Assembly (NCBI RefSeq): GCF_039831995.1
Contig: NZ_JBDOIO010000005.1
Span: 1,054,001 to 1,118,000 of the forward strand
Source: Paenibacillus pabuli
Lineage (GTDB): Bacteria > Bacillota > Bacilli > Paenibacillales > Paenibacillaceae
Length of the DNA stretch: 64,000 nt
Reading direction: 5' to 3'
Below the pieces are notes generated by a model. The model was not told the DNA's origin, made no database searches, and saw only the letters and a program-made list of their open reading frames with translations. Within the stretch, counting starts at the first letter, position 1. Every line of letters begins with the position of its first letter. Below, one piece after another: positions 54,155 through 63,456 of the stretch. A program made the position numbers and the translations under genes.

Positions 54155-56500
54155 ATGACAACGTATTTTGATGAACCGCAGAGTATGTATTACCGTTTTG
54201 GAGAGGATCAGGATCAGGCATTGAAGGTGCTGGCTGAGAGATATATCGGCGCCAATGCGCAAGCTGACTTTGTATATCGTGTGTTCCAGAAGTCGGGTAT
54301 CCTGCAGAATGAGAAGGGTTTGTACGATTTCAACCTGGGCGAGCGGTTCACGGATACTCAGAAAGGACAAGTCGCTTATGCGGCAGCCTTGGTATGGGGA
54401 GATGAGGACCGAAACCTGGATGTGCTTGTTCGCTGCTATGGGCCTGTTCGTTTCTATTTTAATGATCAGCTGGTGTATCGCTCAACAGTAATGGACGAGA
54501 TTAATCCGGATGCCACGGTAAAGTTGGGAATCGACATCAAGCCCGGCTGGAACACGTTAGTGCTTGAAATGAGATATACACCTGCCGGTTTTGGATGCCA
54601 GTTTGGTTCGGATGAAGGGAAAGTGCGCATTTTGAATGTGCTTGCGCCTTTTCGAGAGCGTCAGGGACAAGCTGGATGGATTTACACGAAGCCTATGAAC
54701 CAGGAAGAAGTGATCCGTGCATTTGGCATTCCGGCCACACCCGGAAACATTCATCCGAATTGGAACCTGCTTGGCCAGGAGCAGGACAATACATTGGAGT
54801 GGCTTCCGAATAGGGAGTGGTCCATTGAACAGCAGGCCAGACCGACATTGGAGCGATTATATGGGCATGTTCCCGGACAGCGAGCTTATGCTTGGACACG
54901 AATAAACAATAGGGACTCTACGGGAAGCCCCATCTGCTTATCCGGTCATTCTTCCGGACCGCTAACGATATGGGTAAATGGCAAGCCAGCTGTACAATTA
55001 CATGAAGCAGGATCATTCGAGTCTGAAGTCCAAGCGTCCTACGGCCGGAACGATCTGTTAGTATGCAGCGAATGCAGCAGCGTGAGCACTGCGCCATGGA
55101 GTTTCACCCTAAACGCAGCCGTGAATGGGAAGCAGCTTGAATTGGAGCTACCTTTGCATGTGCATGGAGCTTCAGGGGATAAGTGGATGTATGTAGGTCC
55201 TTTCCAAGCTGGGATGGAGCCTGAAGTGCAAGATTTAATGCGGACAGACCGTGTATACAGGATAAATGAGGCGCAAGGTGGGGCTGGAGAAGATAAACCG
55301 TACAAGCATGCAGGACACCATACGTATTGGCAGCTGGATCGACCGAATGCATGGATTCGTCCGTATTATGAAAATGCAATGCTTAGCAATAAGTGGACGG
55401 TTGGTAGTGTAACCAACTACGGCCGTTGGGATTATCCATTGGGTGTAACGATATACGGACTGCTGCAAACGGGACGTTATCTGGATAGATCCGATATCAT
55501 TCGTTATGCAACAGAACATGTGCAGTCATGCACTCAAATGTATGATTACTCGCTGTGGGATCGGGAACAGTACGGATTCCCGGCGGTTAACCAGCAGCTA
55601 GTCATGTTGAGAATGCTGGATAACTGTGGTTCTTTTGGTTCAGCCATGCTTGAGGCATACTTGGAATGCCATGAACCGACGTTTTTGCCGATTGCCGAGC
55701 GTATTGCCGATTTTATGCTCTCCCGGTTGGAGCGGCAGGAAGACGGTGCGTTTTATCGCGAGTGCATTGGGGAGTTTGCCGAGAATACCATGTGGGCCGA
55801 TGATCTCTATATGAGTACCCCGTTTTTAGTTCGGTATGCTCGCCTGACGGGGGAGAAGTCAGCTTTGGACGAGGCAGCCAGACAATTTTTGCTATACCGC
55901 AAATATCTGTTTATGCCTGAGTTCAACATTATGTCTCACGTATACGATTTTAAATATAAACAAGCGACTCACATTCCGTGGGGACGCGGGAACGGATGGG
56001 TACTGTTTTCCCTAACTGAAGTATTGGAGGCTTTGCCTGAAGAGCACTCTGACCGCCCGGCATTGATCCATTTCTTTAATGAATTGTGTGATGGGTATGC
56101 AGCTCTGCAGGGAGAAGGCGGATTATGGCATCAGGTGCTGAATGATTCAAACACATACCAGGAAGCTTCCTGTACGGCCATGTTCGCTTATGGGTTTGCG
56201 CGGGGAGTTCGATTCGGGTGGTTGGAACAGCCAGAGCGTTATATTGAAGCTTCGGAGCGGGCCTGGATCGGATTGACCCGGACAGCAATCGACCGCCAAG
56301 GCAATGTACATGGAGTATGCAGTGGGTCCAGGTATGCTTTCACGGCGGAATATTATGATAAGGATCTGCTGACTGTAACGAATGACAATCATGGTATTGG
56401 CATCATGATGCTGGCGGGTACCGAAGTTGCGAAAATGAAAAAACAATTGGCCAGACAGACAACAACCACATCGGCTCCCATGACACAATCCTCAACATGA
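54155..56500 (+). CDS. GH105 unsaturated rhamnogalacturonyl hydrolase with long N-terminal extension
   Basis: A 781-residue cytoplasmic protein. The C-terminal ~390 residues (from about 385) are GH105: the alpha/alpha barrel with WDYPLGV, MWADDLYMSTPFL (likely catalytic Asp region), HIPWGRGNGWV and GLWHQVLND. These enzymes cleave the unsaturated galacturonic acid left by rhamnogalacturonan lyases. YteR-type enzymes are about 370 residues, so this one has an extra ~380-residue beta-rich N-terminal region (RCYGPVRFYFNDQLVY, WNTLVLEMRY). The ATG at 54155 follows GGAGAGGA; the TTG at 54095 is weaker. It heads the pectin locus and has no signal peptide. Confidence 0.88.
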   Translation: MTTYFDEPQSMYYRFGEDQDQALKVLAERYIGANAQADFVYRVFQKSGILQNEKGLYDFNLGERFTDTQKGQVAYAAALVWGDEDRNLDVLVRCYGPVRFYFNDQLVYRSTVMDEINPDATVKLGIDIKPGWNTLVLEMRYTPAGFGCQFGSDEGKVRILNVLAPFRERQGQAGWIYTKPMNQEEVIRAFGIPATPGNIHPNWNLLGQEQDNTLEWLPNREWSIEQQARPTLERLYGHVPGQRAYAWTRINNRDSTGSPICLSGHSSGPLTIWVNGKPAVQLHEAGSFESEVQASYGRNDLLVCSECSSVSTAPWSFTLNAAVNGKQLELELPLHVHGASGDKWMYVGPFQAGMEPEVQDLMRTDRVYRINEAQGGAGEDKPYKHAGHHTYWQLDRPNAWIRPYYENAMLSNKWTVGSVTNYGRWDYPLGVTIYGLLQTGRYLDRSDIIRYATEHVQSCTQMYDYSLWDREQYGFPAVNQQLVMLRMLDNCGSFGSAMLEAYLECHEPTFLPIAERIADFMLSRLERQEDGAFYRECIGEFAENTMWADDLYMSTPFLVRYARLTGEKSALDEAARQFLLYRKYLFMPEFNIMSHVYDFKYKQATHIPWGRGNGWVLFSLTEVLEALPEEHSDRPALIHFFNELCDGYAALQGEGGLWHQVLNDSNTYQEASCTAMFAYGFARGVRFGWLEQPERYIEASERAWIGLTRTAIDRQGNVHGVCSGSRYAFTAEYYDKDLLTVTNDNHGIGIMMLAGTEVAKMKKQLARQTTTTSAPMTQSST

Positions 56501-56546
56501 CAAAAGATTAAATGTTCCATGGAGATGATGATGAATCCTTGACATG

Positions 56547-56580
56547 ACAAACCGCCGGAGAATGTATTCCGGTGGTTTTT
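56547..56580 (+). terminator. Terminator after the GH105 gene
   Basis: AACCGCCGGA (56549-56558) pairs with TCCGGTGGTT (one G-U; 56568-56577), then TTTTT. Confidence 0.8.
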
Positions 56581-56626
56581 ACTCCCTAACCCCTTACTTT
56601 TTTGACAGGAAAGCTTACTTTTGTTT

Positions 56627-56678
56627 ATGTCATGAGCGGCATAACGCCGTTACAATAGTTTTTGTAAGCGATTCCATA
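56627..56678 (+). promoter_or_regulatory. Promoter and cre-like site of the sugar transporter operon
   Basis: ATGTCA (56627-56632), an 18-base spacer and TACAAT (56651-56656) form a likely promoter. TTTGTAAGCGATTCCATA (56661-56678) matches the cre consensus with one mismatch and overlaps the expected start of transcription. Confidence 0.55.
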
Positions 56679-56701
56679 ATAAAAGGGGAGAAAATTCATT
56701 C

Positions 56702-58039
56702 ATGTTGATCACTAAAAAGTGGGTAACCCTGTTCTGCATGTCCCTGTTGTTGTTGTTGGCTACAGCCTGTTCTGGAGGATCTTCCGGATCTACTGGTTCA
56801 TCTGGTGAGGGAAGTGAGGAAGGTGCCTCGGGTAACATCCAACTGCGCATGACCTGGTGGGGATCACAGACTCGCCACGATCTGACGACCAAAGTGATCA
56901 AACTCTTTGAAGAGAAACACCCCGGCATTACGATCAAACCGGAATACTCCGGCTGGGACGGATACTTCGACAAGCTGACTACACAGGTAGCTGGTTCGAA
57001 TGCCCCGGATATTGTACAAATGGATTACGCTTTTCTTACCGATTTTGCCCGGCGTGGTGCACTTCTTGACCTGACCCCATACAGCGAGAGTAAAGAGCTG
57101 CGTACGGATGATCATGACGCGAGCATGCTCAAAGCCGGATCAATTGATGATAAATTATATGCGATTACATTAGGAGTTAATGCACCAGGTGTAATCTATG
57201 ACGCCACCGTATTTAAGGAACTCGGGATCGAAGAACCTCAGGAAAGCTGGACGTGGCAGGACTTTAGTGACATCGCCGCCAAGATTGCGGCAGCAAAGGG
57301 CGAAGGTTTCTACGGTTCGGCGGATGTTTCGGGAACGACAAATATGTTTGAGGTGTTTATCCGTCAAACAGGCAAGGGACTATTTGAAGGCGGGACGATG
57401 ACAGCAACCAGTGAGGACCTTCAGCAGTGGTTTGACATGTGGGGTGCGCTTCGTGAGAACGGGGGTGCTACGCCTGCTGAAGTGACGGCATCCACAACCA
57501 ATGCATTGGAAACACGTCCGATCTCACTTGGTACGGCAGCCATGGATTTTGCGTGGTCCAACCAATTATTAACGTTCCAGCAGGTGAACAAAAACCAGGA
57601 TCATAAACTCGGGATACAAGTGCTTCCGCACGGTGTGAATGAAAAACAAATCGGTGAATACCTGAAAGCAGGTCAGTTCCTGTCCGGTTACGCCAAAACC
57701 AAACATCCGAAGGAAGTGGCTATGTTTATTGACTTCATGGTTAACGATCCGGAAGCTACGGCCATTCTCGGTTCCGAGCGCGGAGTACCCGTCAATTCCA
57801 GCATCCGTGAGAAAATGCAACCCACGCTGCCTGAAGCGGAACAAGCCATCTTTCAATTTATCGACGTTGTATCGAAAAACTCCAGTGAAATTGATCCGCC
57901 TTACCCGCAGGGATTTTCCGAAGTGGATACCAGCTTCAAGAGCGCAAGTGAGCAGATCGCCTTTGGTCAAGGCAGCACATCAGATGTGATTGCCCAGTTC
58001 ATTGAAGGCGCCAAGGCGACACTTGCATCGAGTCAATAA
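56702..58039 (+). CDS. Sugar ABC transporter binding lipoprotein (YesO-like)
   Basis: A 445-residue lipoprotein: signal peptide with lipobox ATAC (Cys23), a Gly/Ser-rich linker, then the SBP-1 fold (LRMTWWGSQTRHDLT, DIVQMDYAFLTDFARRGALLDL). It is the first gene of a binding protein-permease-permease-kinase-regulator cluster following GH105, the same kinds of gene as in the B. subtilis yes region for rhamnogalacturonan. The ligand is probably an unsaturated rhamnogalacturonan disaccharide or similar. AAGGGGAG precedes the ATG. Confidence 0.9.
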   Translation: MLITKKWVTLFCMSLLLLLATACSGGSSGSTGSSGEGSEEGASGNIQLRMTWWGSQTRHDLTTKVIKLFEEKHPGITIKPEYSGWDGYFDKLTTQVAGSNAPDIVQMDYAFLTDFARRGALLDLTPYSESKELRTDDHDASMLKAGSIDDKLYAITLGVNAPGVIYDATVFKELGIEEPQESWTWQDFSDIAAKIAAAKGEGFYGSADVSGTTNMFEVFIRQTGKGLFEGGTMTATSEDLQQWFDMWGALRENGGATPAEVTASTTNALETRPISLGTAAMDFAWSNQLLTFQQVNKNQDHKLGIQVLPHGVNEKQIGEYLKAGQFLSGYAKTKHPKEVAMFIDFMVNDPEATAILGSERGVPVNSSIREKMQPTLPEAEQAIFQFIDVVSKNSSEIDPPYPQGFSEVDTSFKSASEQIAFGQGSTSDVIAQFIEGAKATLASSQ

Positions 58040-58086
58040 AGCCTTGAACGGATCCAGACTTCAAATTCCGCGGGGAGGTTGCGAAG

Positions 58087-59037
58087 ATGAGTACAACACA
58101 GGTCAGTCAAGCCAGAACCGAGCGTGTGACAGCCCGGCGGGTGAAACGGAGATATGCCCATAGTGGAGCAGCACTTCTGTTTCTTGCCCCATGGCTAATT
58201 GGTTTATTGTTTCTGACCCTAGGCCCAATGCTAGTTTCATTATATATTTCGTTTACGGACTACAGTATCCTGGCCGCCCCTTCTTGGGTTGGTCTGGGTA
58301 ACTACACAACCATGTTTACATCGGATAAGCTGTTTATCCAATCGCTGAAGGTTACCTTTACGTATGTTGCTGTGTCTGTTCCGATTAAGTTGATCTTTGC
58401 TCTGCTTGTCGCGATGCTGCTCAACAAGGGGATTCGCGGACTGGGCCTTTACCGGACTGTATACTACATTCCAACCTTGCTTGGAGGCAGTGTGGCCATT
58501 GCCATGTTGTGGCGCAAAATGCTGGGTGGTGACGGCCTGCTCAACGGCGTGCTTGCCATGGTGGGCATCAAGGCACCGGATTGGGTTGCTAATCCGAAAT
58601 ATGCGCTGTACTCCATCGTGCTGTTATCCGTATGGCAGTTCGGATCGTCCATGATTATTTTCCTGGCAGGGCTGAAGCAGATTCCACCGGAATATGATGA
58701 AGCTTCTGCGGTAGATGGTGCAGGTCCGTTCCGGCGTTTCTTCAATATAACGCTGCCGATTCTGTCGCCGGTTATCTTTTTCAATCTGGTGATGCAATTA
58801 ATTACGTCCTTTCAATCGTTTACACAAGCCTTCGTCATCAGTAATGGCAGCGGCGGTCCTGTAAATTCAACATTGATGTATTCCCTGTATCTATATAAGA
58901 AAGGATTCTCTTTCTTTCAGATGGGTTATGCTTCCGCGATGGCCTGGGTGCTGGTGATCCTGATCGGAGTGTTTACATTGCTGGTATTCCGCAGCAGCAA
59001 GCTGTGGGTCCATTATGAGGACGGTGGAAAATCATGA
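58087..59037 (+). CDS. Sugar ABC transporter permease 1 (YesP-like)
   Basis: A 316-residue CUT1 permease with a basic N-terminus, six predicted helices and the EAA loop (EASAVDGAGPFRRFFNITLP, about residues 205-224). The following permease overlaps its stop by four bases. It pairs with that protein to form the channel for the binding protein above; the ATPase is presumably a shared MsmX type not encoded here. Confidence 0.92.
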   Translation: MSTTQVSQARTERVTARRVKRRYAHSGAALLFLAPWLIGLLFLTLGPMLVSLYISFTDYSILAAPSWVGLGNYTTMFTSDKLFIQSLKVTFTYVAVSVPIKLIFALLVAMLLNKGIRGLGLYRTVYYIPTLLGGSVAIAMLWRKMLGGDGLLNGVLAMVGIKAPDWVANPKYALYSIVLLSVWQFGSSMIIFLAGLKQIPPEYDEASAVDGAGPFRRFFNITLPILSPVIFFNLVMQLITSFQSFTQAFVISNGSGGPVNSTLMYSLYLYKKGFSFFQMGYASAMAWVLVILIGVFTLLVFRSSKLWVHYEDGGKS

Positions 59038-59882
59038 TTGGACAACGGAATTCTGCTGCCTGGGTCGTGGCGAAACATGTTTTGATTTCCGGCATTGCCT
59101 TCGTCATGCTGTATCCGGTGCTCTGGATGCTGGGTAGTTCGTTCAAGCCGGGACATATGATCTTCACGGAAACGTGGTTTTGGCCGCAGGAATGGAACTT
59201 TCAAAATTACATGAACGGCTGGACGGGAATCCAGGGTAACCCGTTCTCCCGTTTCCTGACCAACTCCATTGTCCTGTCACTGGGTGCGGTGCTCGGTAAT
59301 GTGGTCTCTTGTTCGATGGCGGCGTATGCCTTTGCCAGACTGGATTTTCGTTTCAAGGCCACCTGCTTCGGCCTGATGTTAATGACAATCATGCTGCCAC
59401 ATCATGTGACGCTGATTCCGCAATACATCCTGTTCAACCATTTGGAATGGGTGAATACGTACTTGCCTCTGGTGGTGCCCAAGTGGCTCGCCACGGATGC
59501 CTTCTTTATTTTCCTGATGGTTCAGTTCTTCCGTGGTTTGCCCAAAGAGCTGGATGAGGCGGCAACCATCGATGGCTGTGGACCTGTACGCATCTACACC
59601 AAGGTCATTATCCCGCTGGCCTTTCCGGCGCTGGTGACCACGATGATCTTTACCTTCTTGTGGACATGGGATGATTTCTTCAGTCAACTGATCTATCTGA
59701 GTGATGTCAGCAAGTACACGGTGCCGCTGGGGCTGCGCTTGTTCCTTGATTCCAGTTCCCAATCGGATTGGGGTCCGATGTTTGCCATGTCGGTATTGTC
59801 GCTCGTGCCTTGTTTCATCGTATTTATGGTGTGTCAAAAGTACTTCGTGGAAGGAATTGCAACCTCCGGGCTCAAAGGGTAA
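59034..59882 (+). CDS. Sugar ABC transporter permease 2 (YesQ-like)
   Basis: A 282-residue CUT1 permease (MalG branch) with the EAA loop (EAATIDGCGPVRIYTKVIIP, about residues 180-199) and the terminal TSGLKG. Its ATG overlaps the preceding stop (ATGA), showing coupled translation. Confidence 0.92.
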   Translation: MIGQRNSAAWVVAKHVLISGIAFVMLYPVLWMLGSSFKPGHMIFTETWFWPQEWNFQNYMNGWTGIQGNPFSRFLTNSIVLSLGAVLGNVVSCSMAAYAFARLDFRFKATCFGLMLMTIMLPHHVTLIPQYILFNHLEWVNTYLPLVVPKWLATDAFFIFLMVQFFRGLPKELDEAATIDGCGPVRIYTKVIIPLAFPALVTTMIFTFLWTWDDFFSQLIYLSDVSKYTVPLGLRLFLDSSSQSDWGPMFAMSVLSLVPCFIVFMVCQKYFVEGIATSGLKG

Positions 59883-59907
59883 TTTCAAAACGAAACGAGT
59901 TGATTTC

Positions 59908-61770
59908 ATGGGGAAACGAAGATTATCCCTGTTTATCAATCACAAACTGCAGCAAAGCAAGCTCACCACGTTGATGGTGACTTGCTTTATTGCGTTTAAC
60001 CTGCTGCTCGTATCCGGCATCGTCTGGCTGGCCTATCAGTCCTTCTCTACCGTAACATTTACCGAGATCAGCAAAGCACGCCTGGCACTCCTTAACGAGA
60101 GCACCCGGCGCGGTTTTGATTTTATTACTGGAGTGACGGGAACTGCCTACTCGCTCGCGAGCAACAGGGAGCTCTCAAGTTTGCTGGAAACAGCAGGAAC
60201 AGGGAGACTTACACAGATTCATCAGCGGCGGGAGTTAGCCAAAATACTGGACCATACGCTTGTTGTTAGTGAAGGCATCACCTCAGTGGAATTGTATACG
60301 GATGCGTTCAATGGTGTGACCGTCACGATGGCTGATCGGATTTTTCCGGTGGATACGATTGCAGGGGATTCATGGTTTACAGCTCTGGAACATGCAGATG
60401 CAGCTTGGGTACCTTTGCGGGAAAATGAATCAGGACATTCCCTGGTTGGCTATGCCCAGCGGATCTTCGACAGTCGTGGCAATACGGCGGCCTATGTCCT
60501 GATCCGTTTGAGTCGCGCCGATATCGTCCGTCGATTTGCGGACATGCCAATGGTATTGGATGGACAGGTGCTGCTGGTCGATACTGCAGGGAATATCATT
60601 ATGCGGATGGATGATACGGATCCAGTAATGGCCTCTGAACCAAGTCCCAATGGTAATGAACATGAACCTGTAACCGACTCACTCCTGACTGTGGACACGG
60701 CTGCTCGGGGAACTTTACCGGTCGTGGACAGTGAATGGATTCAAGAGCATGCCCAGCAGAATGAAGATGGATTCGAGGTGGTATCTGGCGATGCCGGTGG
60801 TGCACAGCTCGTGCTGTATTCCAAGCCCGCCACACTTCAGTGGCGTCTGGTGCAGACGATTCCGGTACATACGCTGCTATCTCCTGTCAGGTACGCCGGA
60901 TGGCAGGTGCTCGGTATTGCGGTGGTCGGATTGTTATGTTCAGCCGTATTCGCGTATTTGTTTGTCCGGCGAATTATCCGGCCCCTTCGTCAGCTGATTA
61001 AGCGAATGAGACAGCTTGAGAAGGGGGATTTTGACACCCGTGTACATCTCTCGTTTACCCAGGAGTATGCTCATCTGGCTTATGGCTTCAATCATATGGC
61101 TTCAAAACTGACGGAATTGATGGATCAGGTGAAAGAGGAGAGCCGTGCCAAGCGGGAGGCACAGACAAGTCTGCTGGAGGCACAGATCAAACCCCATTTT
61201 CTCTACAATACTCTGGATATGATCCACTGGCGTGCGCTTGATTATGAAGCCAAAGACATTAGCCGCATGATTGTTCAGCTCAGCAAACTTTTACGCATTG
61301 GACTTAGTGGAGGCAAAATGTTCATTAAAATTCGTGATGAATTGGAGCATGCCCGCTGTTATGTCAGCATCCAGGCCGAAAGGTTGCCCTTCTCCATTGA
61401 TTATGAAGAACAGATAGATCCGCGTGTCCGTAGCTGTTACATCCCCAAAATTATTTTGCAGCCCTTTATTGAAAATGCCGTTATACATGCAAACCCAAAA
61501 GATGAGACACTTCGAATTCGTGTGGATATAAGGGAAGAGAATGACGATCCATCCAGAGTCGTTATTCGGATTATGGATAATGGTCAAGGCCTGCCAGCGG
61601 AGTGGAGGCTGGAAGATTCACGTGGTATCGGCGTGAAGAATGTACACCAGCGCATTCAGCTATATTGTGGCAGAGGATATGGAGTTCAATTATGTACAGG
61701 TAGTTTGGGTGGTGTGGAAGTGACCATCTCACTGCCGCGTATTGAGACGGAAGAGCAGTTAAATCTCTAG
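59908..61770 (+). CDS. YesM-type sensor histidine kinase
   Basis: A 620-residue kinase. Membrane helix 1 (about residues 20-45) is followed by an extracellular sensor domain (about 46-325), a second helix (about 332-352), a HAMP linker, and the LytS/YesM-type His_kinase and HATPase region: AQIKPHFLYNTLD with His430, then IMDNGQGLP and GIGVKNVHQRI. The frame is open back to 59701, but that part overlaps the permease in another frame; the ATG at 59908 is preferred despite a weak ribosome site. It likely senses the transported sugar or its loaded binding protein and signals to the next gene. Confidence 0.9.
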   Translation: MGKRRLSLFINHKLQQSKLTTLMVTCFIAFNLLLVSGIVWLAYQSFSTVTFTEISKARLALLNESTRRGFDFITGVTGTAYSLASNRELSSLLETAGTGRLTQIHQRRELAKILDHTLVVSEGITSVELYTDAFNGVTVTMADRIFPVDTIAGDSWFTALEHADAAWVPLRENESGHSLVGYAQRIFDSRGNTAAYVLIRLSRADIVRRFADMPMVLDGQVLLVDTAGNIIMRMDDTDPVMASEPSPNGNEHEPVTDSLLTVDTAARGTLPVVDSEWIQEHAQQNEDGFEVVSGDAGGAQLVLYSKPATLQWRLVQTIPVHTLLSPVRYAGWQVLGIAVVGLLCSAVFAYLFVRRIIRPLRQLIKRMRQLEKGDFDTRVHLSFTQEYAHLAYGFNHMASKLTELMDQVKEESRAKREAQTSLLEAQIKPHFLYNTLDMIHWRALDYEAKDISRMIVQLSKLLRIGLSGGKMFIKIRDELEHARCYVSIQAERLPFSIDYEEQIDPRVRSCYIPKIILQPFIENAVIHANPKDETLRIRVDIREENDDPSRVVIRIMDNGQGLPAEWRLEDSRGIGVKNVHQRIQLYCGRGYGVQLCTGSLGGVEVTISLPRIETEEQLNL

Positions 61771-61787
61771 CTGGACGGTGAAAACAG

Positions 61788-63392
61788 TTGAAAACCATCA
61801 TGCTTGTAGATGACGATCCACATATGATTAAGGCTTTAACCGAACATATTGAGTGGCCTTCCCTTGGTCTGAGAATTGCAGGCACAGCTTCCAACGGCGT
61901 CGATGCACTTGAACAATTCGAACGGCTGCGTCCGGATCTGGTCATGACCGATGTTTATATGCCAGGTATGACAGGGTTGGAGGTAACGCAGGCACTTCGC
62001 CGCAATTATCCTCATCTGCCGATTATTATTTTAAGTGGATACGACGAATTCGAGAATGCTCGGGCCGCCATGCGATGGGGAGTGAATCATTTTCTGCTGA
62101 AACCGGCGGAGGTGGAAGAGATTGAGTCCGTGCTGCGTGAAGTTCTGTTGGAACAGGAGGTTCGAGAGCGGCGTGAGCGGCTAGAGCAGACATACAAGCA
62201 AGAGATTGGGAAGGTAGTCCCCTACTTGCGCAAACAGTTACTGCACGAGCTCCTGACCACACGCTATCAGGCCAGTGAGTTACCGAGTGAACGTATGGAT
62301 TACCTGGGCATCCCCTTGTCTGCGCAGGTAAGCGCCATTAGTCTGCAGCTGAATCGCCCCGAATTTCTGACAAGGATGAAAGAGCGTGACTGGCAGCTGC
62401 TCCGCTACGGGGCGGCGGATATTATTCAGGAAACGATCAAGGAACAAACGGGGCGTATACCTAACAGTCAGGTTGAGGTTCTGGATTATTCGGATCAGGT
62501 TTTTGTGCTGCTTCTTTTTGGCGGGGGAGAACTGCTTGAACAAATGTACTTCCTCGTGGAAAGGATGATTGAGCAGGTATTTACGTATCTCAAAATGGAG
62601 ATGAGCGCTGGGATCGGAACGCCCAAGGACCATCTGTGCGAGGTAATGGATTCCTATCTGGAGAGCAGAGAAGCGCTTGAGATGGCAGAATTTCAGGGGG
62701 GTAGCCGTGTCTATTCCTATAATTCGGTTGATCAAGTGAAAACGAATGCACATGATTATTCCTTGCTTCTACGGCAATGGAACGAGTCATGGGCGGATAT
62801 GCGGATCGATTTGGCCGAAGAGGTATGGCTTCTAATCCACCAGATGTTTAAGGTAGGCAAATGTACTGGCCTTCAGGATGTACAGGTTGTGGCCGTAAGT
62901 CTTTTCAATACCTTAATTCATAGTTGGAATAAACAATATCCTATGTTGCGCCCGCCACTGGCTATGAGCGAGTTTCTCAAAGATATTCAATCTAAATATT
63001 CACTGCAGGATCTGCTATGCTGGATGGATGCATTTATTGGAGACTGGATCGAGCAGACACGGAAAGAGATGACAGAGAAAAAGAGCAATAAACTGGTGGA
63101 TCAGGTGAAACAGTATGTGGAGCAGCATTATGCTGACGAAATCAGCTTTGAAGCAATAGCCAAGGGACTTTTTGTACATCCCAAATATCTGAGCCAATTG
63201 TTCAAAAGGGTAACCGGAGAAAATTTCGTAAGTTATCTGAATGGATATCGGATCCAAAAGGCGATAGAGCTGCTGCAATCTGGTCACTATATGGTCTACG
63301 AGGTTAGTGAGATGACGGGGTTTCGGAACGCGACGTATTTTAGCCAGGTATTCAAAATGCTTACGGGCAAAAGCCCATCCGAATTCGGATAA
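61788..63392 (+). CDS. YesN-type response regulator with AraC DNA-binding domain
   Basis: A 534-residue regulator with an N-terminal receiver (LVDDDP; phospho-acceptor Asp55 in LVMTDVYMPGM), a ~270-residue middle region and a C-terminal AraC double HTH (SFEAIAKGLFVHPKYLSQLFK, then MVYEVSEMTGFRNATYFSQVF). It begins with TTG at 61788, 17 bases after the kinase stop. It should activate the pectin locus on phosphorylation by its neighbour. Confidence 0.92.
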   Translation: MKTIMLVDDDPHMIKALTEHIEWPSLGLRIAGTASNGVDALEQFERLRPDLVMTDVYMPGMTGLEVTQALRRNYPHLPIIILSGYDEFENARAAMRWGVNHFLLKPAEVEEIESVLREVLLEQEVRERRERLEQTYKQEIGKVVPYLRKQLLHELLTTRYQASELPSERMDYLGIPLSAQVSAISLQLNRPEFLTRMKERDWQLLRYGAADIIQETIKEQTGRIPNSQVEVLDYSDQVFVLLLFGGGELLEQMYFLVERMIEQVFTYLKMEMSAGIGTPKDHLCEVMDSYLESREALEMAEFQGGSRVYSYNSVDQVKTNAHDYSLLLRQWNESWADMRIDLAEEVWLLIHQMFKVGKCTGLQDVQVVAVSLFNTLIHSWNKQYPMLRPPLAMSEFLKDIQSKYSLQDLLCWMDAFIGDWIEQTRKEMTEKKSNKLVDQVKQYVEQHYADEISFEAIAKGLFVHPKYLSQLFKRVTGENFVSYLNGYRIQKAIELLQSGHYMVYEVSEMTGFRNATYFSQVFKMLTGKSPSEFG

Positions 63393-63456
63393 GGGAATAA
63401 TAATAGTAAGAGTAATAGGAATGTAGAAACCTAAAGGGGAAAAGAGAGAGGTATAT

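Noticed and set aside
59701..59907. Upstream extension of the YesM-type kinase
   Set aside because: It overlaps the permease gene in another frame and shows no kinase-like sequence. The ATG at 59908 gives the expected N-terminal membrane helix.
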